A stretch of DNA of 64,000 bases from Larix kaempferi (lineage: Eukaryota > Streptophyta > Pinopsida > Pinales > Pinaceae): NCBI GenBank assembly GCA_027924585.1, contig BSBM01000779.1, forward strand, positions 11,435,001-11,499,000, given 5' to 3'. A program made the position numbers and the translations under genes. Under the pieces are notes generated by a model. That model had not been told where the DNA came from. It did no database searches and worked only from the letters and a program-made list of their open reading frames with translations. Positions 23,098-33,435 of this stretch are shown piece by piece. Position 1 is the first letter of the stretch. Each line of letters opens with the position of its first letter.

Positions 23098-24288
23098 GAT
23101 TGCATTTCTAGATCATATTAACATGATCATGTAATTAGGATTTGGTTAAGTGCATTTATCATATTAAATATGTTGCATTCCATTCACCACATTCACCCCA
23201 TCCCCATTTATATTTGTATATTTTTACACTCATTAGTTTATATTAGATGAGATGGAGAGCATAATAGAACATATTATCTTGCGTACAATAACTAGTCCAT
23301 AATTGGATGGCTTGCAATATCAATGGAGAAAGTTATAATTTGGCCTTTTCACTGGGTAAACTTTTGTGGTTGATGAGGCTCAATTGTTTGCATCAACATT
23401 TTTGCACTAGAAGGAGGGCCCCACACTTTTATGGTTGATAATTTATGTGGATATCTTCCTTATAGGACAAACTATAAGTCTTAGACTAGCCATCCATAAA
23501 AAAAACAAACTTGCAAACATAAGTGCCTAAAACAAGTCTAGAATCAAATTTGAAGATAGTGAAGCTAACTTAGAAAGCAAGATATTGTTACAAATCAAAG
23601 TTTATTCCTAATTTGAAATCTACTTATAGTTTAAAAGAAATTATATATTTGAGAATGAGGATTGCTATACCATTCCTTCTGAATAATTTCATGCTTTTTG
23701 AAGGTTAAACCATAGCTATGCTCATTAAATTGATACATTACCCATCGTACATGAATTACCTAGATGAGGATGAGCTTGAATATTTCCAACTCAACAACTA
23801 GAATTCAAAGAAGAAACTTATCTAGGTGATCTCAATGATTTGATTTCCTAAGCTATTCAATCTATCTTAGAACCTTTAGATCAAATCCTACCTAGTCCCT
23901 CTACAAATCAATCAAAGCATTCTTATTTGATTCAAAACCATATTCTACATCAAGTTATACAAGTAATTACCAATAGGTAGTATGGATAAAAATCAATTTT
24001 CTTGGTTGGATTCAGATGCACTAAATCTATTGGGTGTGATACATGATCTTTGAAATAATGTTGAAAGGTTGTTGTCAAGGTTTAATCCCAATAAATCCAA
24101 CTTACTAGAAGATCACATTAAGAATTTCATGTAGGATATCATATTACTTAATGCTAGACATGGACATGTTAGTTCTCACATTGTCGGGTTTATTACTAAT
24201 TGGATGGATTTGAAATTAGTTTTATAGCTAATGTCATTGATGAGAGAACTACAATAAATCTCTTACTATAGTTATCAAGAATCAAAAT
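23098..24288. other. Probable 5' part of a decayed gypsy element
   Basis: AT-rich sequence leading into a recognisable gag remnant. No LTR end or PBS was found here. Confidence 0.3.
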
Positions 24289-24590
24289 GAATCCAAAAGA
24301 GAGGATACAAGATTTCCACTAGAGATGCACCACTTTTCTTAAGAAAACCCTAGTCACCTCAAGGCTGACTAAACACATGCTATTGGAATTTTATTCCACA
24401 ACAATTTCACTATCTATTTCTCTATTCATTAAGAGTGTGGGAAAATATGCTTTGGTGGGTGCATTTGAAGAATCCCACAAAGTCTAAAAGTACATGGAGA
24501 GTTTGAAAGGGAACCTAGATTGGAGAGAGAAGATTCCACTTGCTGCAACCCAAATGAAAAATTTAGTAGTAATGAAGTTTAATACTTATT
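24289..24590 (+). pseudogene. Ty3/gypsy gag remnant
   Basis: One frame reads NPKERIQDFH, a TAG, RCTTFLKKTLVTSRLTKHML, then LEFYSTTISLSISLFIKSVG, KYALVGAFEESHKV, a TAA, and KYMESLKGN. This matches the C-terminal half of the gag capsid region of plant gypsy elements: an arginine/lysine-rich helix, then a (F/Y)Y(T/S)..LP..I..FVK motif, then FEEA..VEK..SLKGN. Stops break it and no zinc knuckle follows, so it is a fossil. I know the gag pattern from the family; exact lineage is not assigned. Confidence 0.6.
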
Positions 24591-25114
24591 CTAAATAAAA
24601 TGATTCAAGCATGGATATGGATTGTTTGTAACAAGTGATCCAAAACATATAAAATGACACGGTGGGCTTGCAGAAAAATGTGGGAGGATCCTCTTATGGA
24701 AAAAGTAATTTCCAACTATTTGTTAATAGCCTAATTTTTCTCACCTACTTTGTCATGAACACCATCACCATTATACATCACTTTTAGCAGCATTAGCCCA
24801 TTCTCATCATCTCCATCACCATATGACCTTAGTATTATGACCAAAATTGCCGAGATAAACCAAAAGTTTGACCATTAAAGGTGATTGCATAGAATCTCCT
24901 AAAAACTCTGTGAATGTTTGTCTCACTAAAAACCTCGAAAATTGTGAAGTGGCCTAAAAAATAGAATTTGGTTGTTCATAAATATTTTATGATATTTGAC
25001 TTTAGGATATATCACATTGATAATAAAAAGTCGACATTTTGAACCATTATCTAGGTTCATCATCGGGACTGAGAGAAGTCAAAGAGGAGGGAATCTGATC
25101 CACAACCTTAAATA
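24591..25114. other. Unassigned sequence downstream of gag remnant
   Basis: No protease or RT motif could be read; probably rearranged transposon DNA. Confidence 0.3.
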
Positions 25115-25207
25115 TTGAAATATGCCTAAAGGAGAATGCTAGTGGGTAGCGAGGCATGTCAACTTTACTGATATAAAATTCCAAATTCAATTTGATAACG
25201 ACAAGAT

Positions 25208-25288
<81 letters not shown>

Positions 25289-25380
25289 TCCTAGAGGAGA
25301 ATACTAGTGGGTAGAAAGGCATGTCGACTTTACTGATAGAAAACTCCAAATTCAATTTGATAGAGACAAGATATATATAT
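25115..25380. repeat. Duplicated about 95-bp segment around a (TA)n(GA)n microsatellite
   Basis: The left copy (25,115 to about 25,210) and right copy (about 25,283-25,380) share AGGAGAAT(G/A)CTAGTGGGTAG and CCAAATTCAATTTGATA. Between them lies a (TA)n run and then a (GA)n run (about 25,214-25,284). The copies differ at several positions. Confidence 0.8.
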
Positions 25381-25701
25381 GTATAACAACACTAACTTCA
25401 ATAAAGAATAAGGAGAAACCCAATGAATGTTAATAATTAATAACTAAGCAAAGAGAACAAGATAACATATTAAAAATTGAATAACCATCAAATACAAGAA
25501 AAAATAAAAACCAAGAGAGAGAAAGGAAATAAGATTTTAAAGGATAAAGAGGAATACATAAGAGGAATAAAGAAAATGAATGGAGAAAAAAAGGACAAAG
25601 GGAGGGACCTAACATAAACAAATAATTCATAAGAAAAAGAGAATAAAATTAATAGGGAAGAGCTAGGCTACCAAAAGAAAATAAAATTGGAAATTTAGAA
25701 G

Positions 25702-25729
25702 GTGGGGTGGGGAGGGGTGGGGAGGGGAC
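25702..25729 (+). other. G-rich tract, potential G-quadruplex
   Basis: Five runs of GGGG separated by single T or A bases (GGTGGGGTGGGGAGGGG and on). Like the tract at 13,671, it meets a simple quadruplex pattern. Confidence 0.7.
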
Positions 25730-27201
25730 ATAACCAAAATAATAAAAAATAAAACAAAGTTAGGAAAATGGTATAACAAGACCTAAACCTAAAAGAGATT
25801 GAGGAAGAAGGAAACGAAGAACCAGAACCATCTAATGTCTGTATCATTGTTAATGATGTCTTAGTTATATCAAGTAATAAAGGGATCCAATTGGGACATA
25901 ACTTAATCCACTTTCATAACATAATTACTCTGTAGGACCCCTTGCTTATGAAAACCATAATGATCTTGGTAGTATCAATTCCACCATGCTCAAGTATAGA
26001 AATGACATTTTGAAAAATATTTGTGTAATTCCATTTAAACAACATCATCATCATCATCATATTGTTAAAGGACAATGGAAGTTGGTTAAACATGCCACAA
26101 AATGCACTCCTTCTTGCAACCTTTTAATGCACTTTTCCCTATAATTTGATGGCTAATCATAGAGGAAACTTGGAATATTGCTTTCTTATTGTTCTTGACT
26201 TAGGGTGTGAAATACTTTTATAATGTACATACCTCACAATTTCTTCTTAATTTAGCCTAATACTTGTATAAAGTCCAACATAGCAAAGTTTGTGTGAGAG
26301 TTTGAAATTGAGATTGTATAATTTCACACTAGAATGACCTAATTGTATGATATTATTTTGGTTATAGAAGACATAAAATTTCCCTTTGGTGTACGTTGAT
26401 TTCTATTATGTTTAAATTTCATTGTGTATTGAAAAATGACCTTTTATAACATGGTATTAGAGTTCAAAGTTTGAAATCCTAAGTTGATTAATTTCTACTG
26501 GAGAAACAATTATGAGAAAAAATTATGATTAGGGAAAATTTTAAGGATCCATAATTTTCTCAAAGTGTAGAAACTTTGGCGAATTTAACTAATTCTTAAA
26601 TTTGCAACCATAAAATGTTTGGTGATTTTTTTTTTTAAATAATCAAATTTCCAAGGAATTTTATAGTTTTTGGACAATTTTGGTGATTTTTAGAGTAAAA
26701 GAAAATTATCCCGTGGAATTTGGGCGAATCATCTCTGAAAATAACCAAAATTGGAGAATTTTTTTTGGAAAAAAGGTCAAAAAATAACCATGAGCTAAAT
26801 TTCACCCCTAAAATTTTCCTTCTTTATGATAATGGGAGAACACTCTCATAGTAAAGAAATGAAAGTATTTCCACAATCATAGCAATAAAATCTTAGAGAC
26901 TAGTAGAATGATTTGATGGTGTTTCAAACTCAAAAAGTTTCACAAAATAATGCTAGTATTGGAGGACCCATTCGGGATTGTAAAAGTCAATTCAATCATA
27001 AGACAATTTAAAATTAGAAAATGGGAAGAACAAGATGGGAAGGCTATTACATTCATTATCTCAATTTAAGTTATAACACCAACATGCAAGCAATCAATAA
27101 CAACATATAAATAAAGGCTTCTAATAGTTTGGTTGGCATGTAGGAATTGCAAGACATATACCATATTTCATTGTGAAGGAAGCTTTTTAAATGAAAATGT
27201 A
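25730..27201. other. AT-rich intergenic sequence
   Basis: No gene or definable repeat is seen up to the LINE target site. Confidence 0.4.
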
Positions 27202-27380
27202 TAAGTCACAAAGTATGTATTTTTTTTCCCAAGGAAAAAAATATTTTTATTAATAGAATAAACATAGACTACTCTTGTAGAGCTTACATCATTCGATCAC
27301 TTGTTCTGCCTCTCAGGCATAATCATAAGCATAAACTGTGCTTATACATTATATTCAAAACATAGTTTTTCATACCCTTC

Positions 27381-27848
27381 TTACATTGGAAAATAAGACA
27401 GATTCACTTGACCATTGTTGTGATCCTCTAACTCCATTAAACCTGGCTGAATAGCTAAAGCGAGCTTGGAAAGAGAAACTACCTCTGTGTTGAGTTCTCT
27501 ATATATGTGAGCAAAGGAAATCATTTCAAAGGAGGATTTTAAAGAGCTGATCTCGTTTAAAAGATGTTGTAAGTAAGGTGCTCTTATGGAGATTTGTTGA
27601 TTTTCCCAGTCTATCACCATTTTGGAGTCCACGAAGATTTGAATTCTTCCGATTTGAGTTTCCTTTGCTATCTTCAAGACTGCCCATAAAGCTGCTAATT
27701 CGGCTCTGCTATTGGAGGCTCTACCCATTGTGTATTTGATGCTCAACTTCTTGCTTTCTGGTAAGTAAATTACACCACATGCTCCTCCAAGATGCAGTTC
27801 TCCTTGACTAACGCCATCAAAGAAGGCCCATAGAATGTTCTTGTTCAT
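27381..27848 (-). pseudogene. LINE ORF2 C-terminal RNase H domain
   Basis: A 155-codon open stretch in frame with most of ORF2 begins NKNILWAFFDGVSQGE (first catalytic Asp). It continues with RASNSRAELAALWAVL (Glu), then IQIFVDSKMVIDW (second Asp), then a His-containing block ending REL and NTEVVSLSKLAL. The expected final acidic residue, normally AD before SLSK, is VV here, so the last metal ligand is lost. The domain removes RNA from RNA-DNA hybrids during reverse transcription. A stop or linker separates it from zf-RVT (27,867). The family call is strong; activity is unlikely. Confidence 0.88.
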
Positions 27849-27866
27849 CTCTGGGGAAACTAAAAT

Positions 27867-28497
27867 TCATATCTTTGCTGGTTTAGGAGAGGACTTTTGT
27901 TCCTGAAGATTTTTCAAAAGGAGCGCACTAGCGAGCTCAGGAGGAACCCATATATTATGAAAAAGCACTTTATTGTGGGCTTCCCAAATACTATAAACGA
28001 AGAGAGTTGGAAAGGCTTCGTAACAACATACCCCTTCATTCTGCCACCAAGCTTGCATTTGTTGTTGCAGCTCTGCGTTAAATCCTTGCGGTGTTCTGAA
28101 AATGTTGATGGACTTTAAAATAGAGTCCCAGACGTGACCTGCATAGGGGAAAAAGCTAAACAAATGAGAATTTCGATCTACTTGAGCTTTATAAAAATCG
28201 CAGAAGCCAGGGCCTTGGAAGCCTCTTTTTTTTCATTACTTCCCATGTCAAAATTTTATTGTTTAGGGCCAACCAAAGGGTGATTATAGTTTTTAATGGG
28301 CTATTAATTTTCCATATTTTCCCCCACCACCCCTTCTTTTCTCCATAGGCCAGCTCTTGACAAGCTGCTTCATATCCTAACTTCGTTGTAAAGTCTCCAT
28401 TTTCAGCATTTTTGGTCCATATTAGCTTATCTCGTGAATCTGTTGCTAAATGGACAAAGTTATCAACCAATCTACCGATGTAAATGTTCCATCCCAC
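27867..28497 (-). pseudogene. LINE ORF2 zf-RVT and linker region
   Basis: Residues such as DKLIWTKNAENGDFTTKLGY, then WWGKIWKINSPLKTIITLWL and NNKILTWEV (28,189-28,497), are the classic zf-RVT lead-in (W-x-P-K-x-x-x-F-x-W-x-L). The chain then shifts frame in the A-run near 28,228-28,236 and continues as the 98-codon piece at 27,867-28,163 (HLFSFFPYAGHVWDSI, YSIWEAHNKVLFH). The Cys/His residues are mostly eroded. It links RT to RNase H. Confidence 0.8.
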
Positions 28498-28524
28498 CGC
28501 TTATGCTCCAGAGATCCCGAGGGC

Positions 28525-30212
28525 CTACGAAGATTTCCATCCCGCTCTTCCTTTCAGTTGGGGCTGTTGAGCGCAATTATCAGAAAGAAGAAAGACCCTT
28601 TGAGCTCTCAGAAGAGAAACTAAGGAGATCGACAGTCTAAATTCTTCCCCTACACCAACCCAATGTTCTTCTCCGATTCTCACCTTTTCTCTGCTACCTA
28701 TCCTCCAAGATGTCCAGGTGTCGATCAGTGGGAATGCTAATACCATCACTTTCCATCCCACTGAACCATTTTTATGGGTTTTCACTGGTTTCCTGAACCA
28801 ATCCACAATAGTGGATCCTGGGTTATATTTGGAGTTCATTACCCTTCCCCACATAGATCCTGGGTTCTGAACGAGTCTCCACAACGATTTTCCTGCCAGA
28901 GCCTTGCAAAAAATGGTAGGGTGTTTTATGCCCCAACATCCAAGATCCTTTGGGAGAGAGAGAGAGAAGACCATTTTACAAGAGGTATGCCTTCTTTTTG
29001 TTTGCTAGTTGTCCAGTGGAAAGAGAAACACTTCTTCCTTATCTTTGTTAGTATCCCTTTTGGAATGTAAGCAATGGATGCCCAATATACCAGAATACTT
29101 TGTAGAACTGCTTTTAGAATAACTAATCTTCCTCCTCTAGACAAAAAACGATTAGTCCAAGCTGAGATTCAGGCCTCTACCCTTTTGTAAATCCATGTCC
29201 AGTCTTGAAAAGAGTAGCAATTTGATTTAAGGAAGAAACCAAGATATTTGAACCCCTCTGAGATTGATACTGAAGGATAGGGGATTACCTCTTTGGACAC
29301 TTGCAACAAGGCTTCTGGAAAAGCGTTGTGGATCAGATTAGATTTTTGAAGGTTTATTTTCATTCTTGTTTCCTTTTTATAGGTATCTAGGATTGAAGTG
29401 AAAGCTCGCATATTTCCTTCCGTACCATTTCCAAAGAGAAGTACATCATCTACAAATAGAGTATGTGTGATTTCTTCCGAGATTGAAACCTTGACCCCTT
29501 CAATCCTCCCTGAAATTTTGGCGTTGTGTAATAATTGACTCAAAGATTCTGCTATCAACAAGAATAAAAAGGGAGAGAGTGCACATCCATGCCTTAGGCC
29601 TCTTGAGGGGCACAAGAAGCTAGAAGGAGAACCATTGATAAAAAATGCTAAAGAGGTTGATTTAATGCATCCCATAATCCATTCTACCATTTATAGAGAC
29701 ATTCCAATTTGGAATAAAACCAATCTCAGGAAGGTCCAGTTTACCCTATCATAGGATTTCGAAAGATCTAGCTTGAGTAAAAAAGCGCACGATTTTTATT
29801 TTTTGATAGAATGAATGGCTTCCTGTGCCAATGAGACTGCGTCATGTATCTTCATGTTATTAAGAAACCCAAATTGTTCTTCTGAGATGATCTCACTGAA
29901 GATAGGATTTAACCTTTGGGCTATGGTTTTGGCTATGAACTTGTAAATCAAGTTGCAACAAGAAATTGGATGGAAGTCGTCAAAGGTAACAACTTTATGT
30001 TTTTTTGGAATGAGAGTGACGAAAGTTGCATTTATGGATCCCAGAACTTTCCCTGCCTTCTGAAATTCCTTTACTACTTTCAGTAGGTCCTCCTTCAATG
30101 AATCAAATAATCCTAGGAAAAATTCAAGGGTGAATCCATCTGGGCTTGGGATTTTTCCCTTCTGAAAGGAATGGAGCACATTACTTACCTCCTCCTCTGT
30201 AATTTCTTTCAT
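28525..30212 (-). pseudogene. LINE ORF2 reverse transcriptase and thumb
   Basis: Order in the minus strand: KGKIPSPDGFTLEFF and ATFVTLIPKKH and RPISCC-type HPISCCNLIYKFIA (29,796-30,212). Then comes KLDLSKSYDRVNW, carrying the first catalytic Asp (about 29,730-29,775), GLRHGCALSPFLFLL, and the catalytic HTLFVDDVLLFG (29,169-29,690). The thumb follows (RGGRLVILKAVLQSILVYW, then a frame change near 28,950 to the GCWGIKHPTIFCKALAGKSL block). The catalytic FVDD is intact, but stops at about 29,796 and 29,169 and the frameshift inactivate it. It performs target-primed reverse transcription in living relatives. Confidence 0.9.
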
Positions 30213-30215
30213 AAT

Positions 30216-31571
30216 TTATTCACTCATTTCATTTGTAATCAGGCGTGAAAAGAGTTTGATTACCTCCAAAATTTCTAAAATTGGGCATTCAGTGCTTTCT
30301 GAGAAAATAACAGCAAAGTGTTTAACTGCTGCCTGAGCTTTGTCATCGAAAGAGTTGACAAAAATACCGTTCTCATCCTTTATTTCAGTTATTGTGTTGA
30401 TGATCTTGCGATGAGAGGTGAAATTATGGAAGTATTTAGTGTTTTTGTCTCCTTTTGAAAGCCATAACGCTCTGCTTTTAAGCCTCCACTTTTTTTCCTC
30501 TTGTAATAGAAGGGAATCCTTTTTTCCTTCTAACTGTTTCATCGAATCCAATTCTTCTATGGAAAAAAATCCCGATTCATTCTTGTCGAACAGTTCCTCT
30601 ATTTTTTGTTCCACCTCCTTTAGTTCTTTCTGAAAATGAATTTTGTGTTTCCTGTCCCATTCCTTTGAGATCTTTTTCGATCTTTCCAGGTTATCTACAA
30701 ATTGTTACATGAAGGAGTGACCCTGAGTTTCCAATAATAAGGGTTTCCACGAGTTCAGGATTAAGATTTTATACTCTTCCTCTTCAAGACATTGGGGATT
30801 ACATTTAAAGGGAGGGGGGGTTCTTTGGAACTATTACTTTCAGAACTACATGCCTGTGGTCTGAAGAGCCCCCTATTTCAATCGATGATTGAAGGACCAA
30901 TTGATCATTAATCAAGGATTCACTTACCAGGAACCGATCTAGTCATTTAGAGATAGTTTGATCTCCTCCTCTCTTGTTTCTCCATGTAGATTCCATCTTT
31001 ACTGGAATAATGTCCAACAGACCTTTTTTTCAAAGAAATTGTTAAAAAAGGGACTCAGTGAGTCACCTCTCGCGTTCTTCCCCCAATACTCGTTCGCTGA
31101 AAGAGTTAGATTTAGGTTTCCCCCTAAAATTACATTTGGATGATCTAGGACACTGGAGTTTTCGAGTATTTCCCAGAAATAATTCCTGTCATAGTAAGGA
31201 CCGTAAACATCAAGAATTGAGTAGGAGAGGCCGGTCTCCCCATCTTCTAGCACCGTTTCCAAAATAGATTCAAAGCGAGAAACTAGAAGCATTTTTAAAG
31301 CAGGTCTCCATGCTGTGATTAGACCACCAGAGTGTCCCACCGCATCTATACTTTCCACATTCCAGTTTTTTAGGCATTCTCTTAAAGCTTCTTCCTCTTT
31401 TTTACCTTCCATCATTGTCTCTTGAATAAGAAAAACAGTTGGTTTTATGGTGTTAATTAACCTTTCGAGGGAAATTTTCTTTGAGGCCCCCCCAGCCCCC
31501 TTACATTTAGGGAAAGGATTAACATCAAGAGCCCTTGCATAGGGCTTTTTCAACTCTAAGAGCCTGAGCAA
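30216..31571 (-). pseudogene. LINE ORF2 endonuclease (APE-like) and linker
   Basis: It starts at ATG 31,571, overlapping the end of ORF1 by 47 nt in another frame. The sequence PTVFLIQETMM carries the catalytic Glu. Next come a GHSGGLITAWRP block and the region normally GGDFNL, which here reads GGNLNL, so that Asp is lost. The closing SSDHRHVVL carries the catalytic Asp-His (about 30,836-30,875). Frameshifts occur in a T/A run near 31,021-31,028 and a G-run near 30,813-30,820, and stops near 30,707 and elsewhere. The 132-codon piece 30,216-30,614 is the linker to RT (RALWLSKGDKNTKYFHNFTS), typical of plant L1 ORF2. Confidence 0.88.
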
Positions 31572-33123
31572 TGGTAGATTGTTTTCCTAGTTTAATGTTT
31601 GAAAGGGCTTGTTTTTTAGCCAGAGAAATAAGGGATTTTCTTTCGACCTCTAACTTCGGTACAGGATTTAGGGCTAAACCTCCAGTTGACACCTTCTCTT
31701 CTTCCACCTTCTTCGACCTATGAGATCTTAGGTCGTAGACCTTATTTTGCGGGGCTTTGTTTTTAAAAGGGGGAAGGTCAGAGTTGGATGGCAAGGGAGA
31801 GGGAAGAGTAGGAGGCTTGAGTGGAGATTTCCGCCCTTCAACAACTTTGAGACCCTTATTAATAGGAAAAGGGGAAAAAATTTCAACTGGGGAGGAATAA
31901 ATAATAACTTTTTTGTCTGCAGTTGGACTGGTGACTAACTGCACCCCTCTTTGTTCCACTTTAGGGGGAAGTCCTGCTGCTCGAAAAAACGTCGGGTTGG
32001 AGGTTTCCTCCTCCAGCTGGACCTTTCCTTCTTTTGGGCTCGAAACTTCAATGTCCTTCAACTTATTCGCCTCTTCAAAACCTATTGTAGTTATGACATC
32101 CCTTAAAGAATCCTAGAGTGAATTGGTGTCAGGAAGCTTAATGAACTCATTGGGAGTAAGTCCTGCCTCCACGCCCCCTGATAAAGAGTGTAGGGTGTCT
32201 GACAAAAGTTCTGTTCCTGTCTTCAAGAATGGACTTTTAGTATCAGTCACCTTAGCCATGAGATCTACACCTAAGGCAGTCATGCCAGCTTCCGACGTAT
32301 GGTGGGGAGAGAAAGGTTTATCCTTTTTTACCCATACCTTTTTGAACTGCACCAGTTTTATAAGGGCTGTGTAATCCTTCTGAAGATGACCAACGTTTCG
32401 ACAGCTGAAGCATCGAAAAGGAAACTTCCAGTAGTCCAATTTTTTAGTCCAGGTGCTACCGTGCATTTGAATTGTGATATCTTCGAACAACCCTTCCCTA
32501 AAGTCCAGTTCTACTAGTATCCTAGCACATATACGATTGACTTTTGACTCCCGGTTCTCTTCTAAGTCTACAAATTTTTCCAACTTGTTTCCTACCACCT
32601 CCAGAAATGGTTTCTTCCAAAAGACCATTGGTAAACCAGGAAAAATTACCCATACCTTTTGTTTGTTGTGTGTCTCCTTCCTCGCATTGAAGTCCACTCT
32701 CCAATTTTGCAATATTAACCCTGATGGTCCCCAATGCCAGTTCTGCTGCAACATATTTTTGTCGTCCTCCTTCTGTCGCAACTTCACAAAGAACCATCCT
32801 CGAGGTAGAACATGAAAATCCGGGGAATAGCCTAAGCTAGTTTTCCAATTGAAGTCCATCCACCTGTACAGCAACTCTCTACTTGTCACCTTTCCACAAA
32901 ATATTCCTACCAGGGCCAAATTCAGGTAATTCGGGATTTGATTGAGCTCGATATCCTTTCCCACAATTAACTCAGTGTTTTCCTTCTTAGTGCGTATTCT
33001 TTTTGTTCTTCTTGGCTTTAGAACATGATGAGAGTTTGACGTGGAATTTGCAGTCACATTATGGCTTGAGATGGAGCTCGCCACCTTGGTTTCGGATGTC
33101 AGTGCATACCCCTGTGACACCAT
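31525..33123 (-). pseudogene. LINE ORF1, nucleic-acid-binding protein with CCHC knuckle
   Basis: ATG at 33,123. Residues 50-220 resemble the DUF4283-type domain of plant LINE ORF1 (LVGIFCGKVTSRELLYRWMD, PRGWFFVKL, KVWVIFPGLPMVFW). A zinc knuckle follows, in which CFSCRNVGHLQKDY has Tyr in place of the last Cys. A TAG at 32,113-32,115 interrupts the frame. The same frame then runs on from about 32,112 to 31,525 as a basic, proline-rich C-terminus (KPPTLPSPLPSNSDLPPFKN). The total would be about 530 codons. ORF1 proteins bind the element RNA. The single internal stop and lost Cys make this copy defective. Confidence 0.85.
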
Positions 33124-33416
33124 TCCTTCAATTTCGTCCAGTGTGTGATCTGAGCTATGTACCTTCTAATCCATATAGAATATGGGTCCATCCTGTGGAT
33201 CCTCTTCGTAGTCCACCTCTTCAATGTACATCCTGGTTTCCTCGTGAGAGAGGACGGAAAACCTCTGTTCGTGCCGTACTTCTTCGCCATTGGAGTCTTG
33301 TAATGCGCGAGGATTATCATAATGCCCAAGTGATAATTAAAGTCAAAATAAATTTTTCCTCTGTGAACTGAACCCTTCGCATGAATGCGAACCTTTCACA
33401 TCGCAGACTACCATCC
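33124..33416 (-). other. LINE 5' leader
   Basis: The 293 bp between the TSD and the ORF1 ATG. It is GC-richer than the surroundings, as expected of a LINE internal promoter region. No specific promoter element was recognised. Confidence 0.6.
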
Positions 33417-33435
33417 TAAGTCACAAAGTATGTAT

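Larger units (their letters stand above)
27202..33435 (-). mobile_element. Full-length L1-type LINE with 19-bp TSD
   Basis: The 19-mer TAAGTCACAAAGTATGTAT is present at 27,202-27,220 and 33,417-33,435, giving an insert of about 6.2 kb (27,221-33,416). The + strand left edge is a T-run, i.e. a short poly(A) tail of a minus-strand element. From its 5' end the element holds a 293-bp leader, ORF1 (nucleic-acid-binding, CCHC) and ORF2 (endonuclease, RT, zf-RVT, RNase H). This is the layout of the plant L1 clade whose members acquired an archaeal-like RNase H. All reading frames are damaged, yet both termini and the TSD are intact, so insertion was full length and not ancient. Confidence 0.93.

Noticed and set aside
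28434-29070. Plus-strand open frames over the LINE RT thumb
   Set aside because: Antisense shadows of the minus-strand LINE ORF2.
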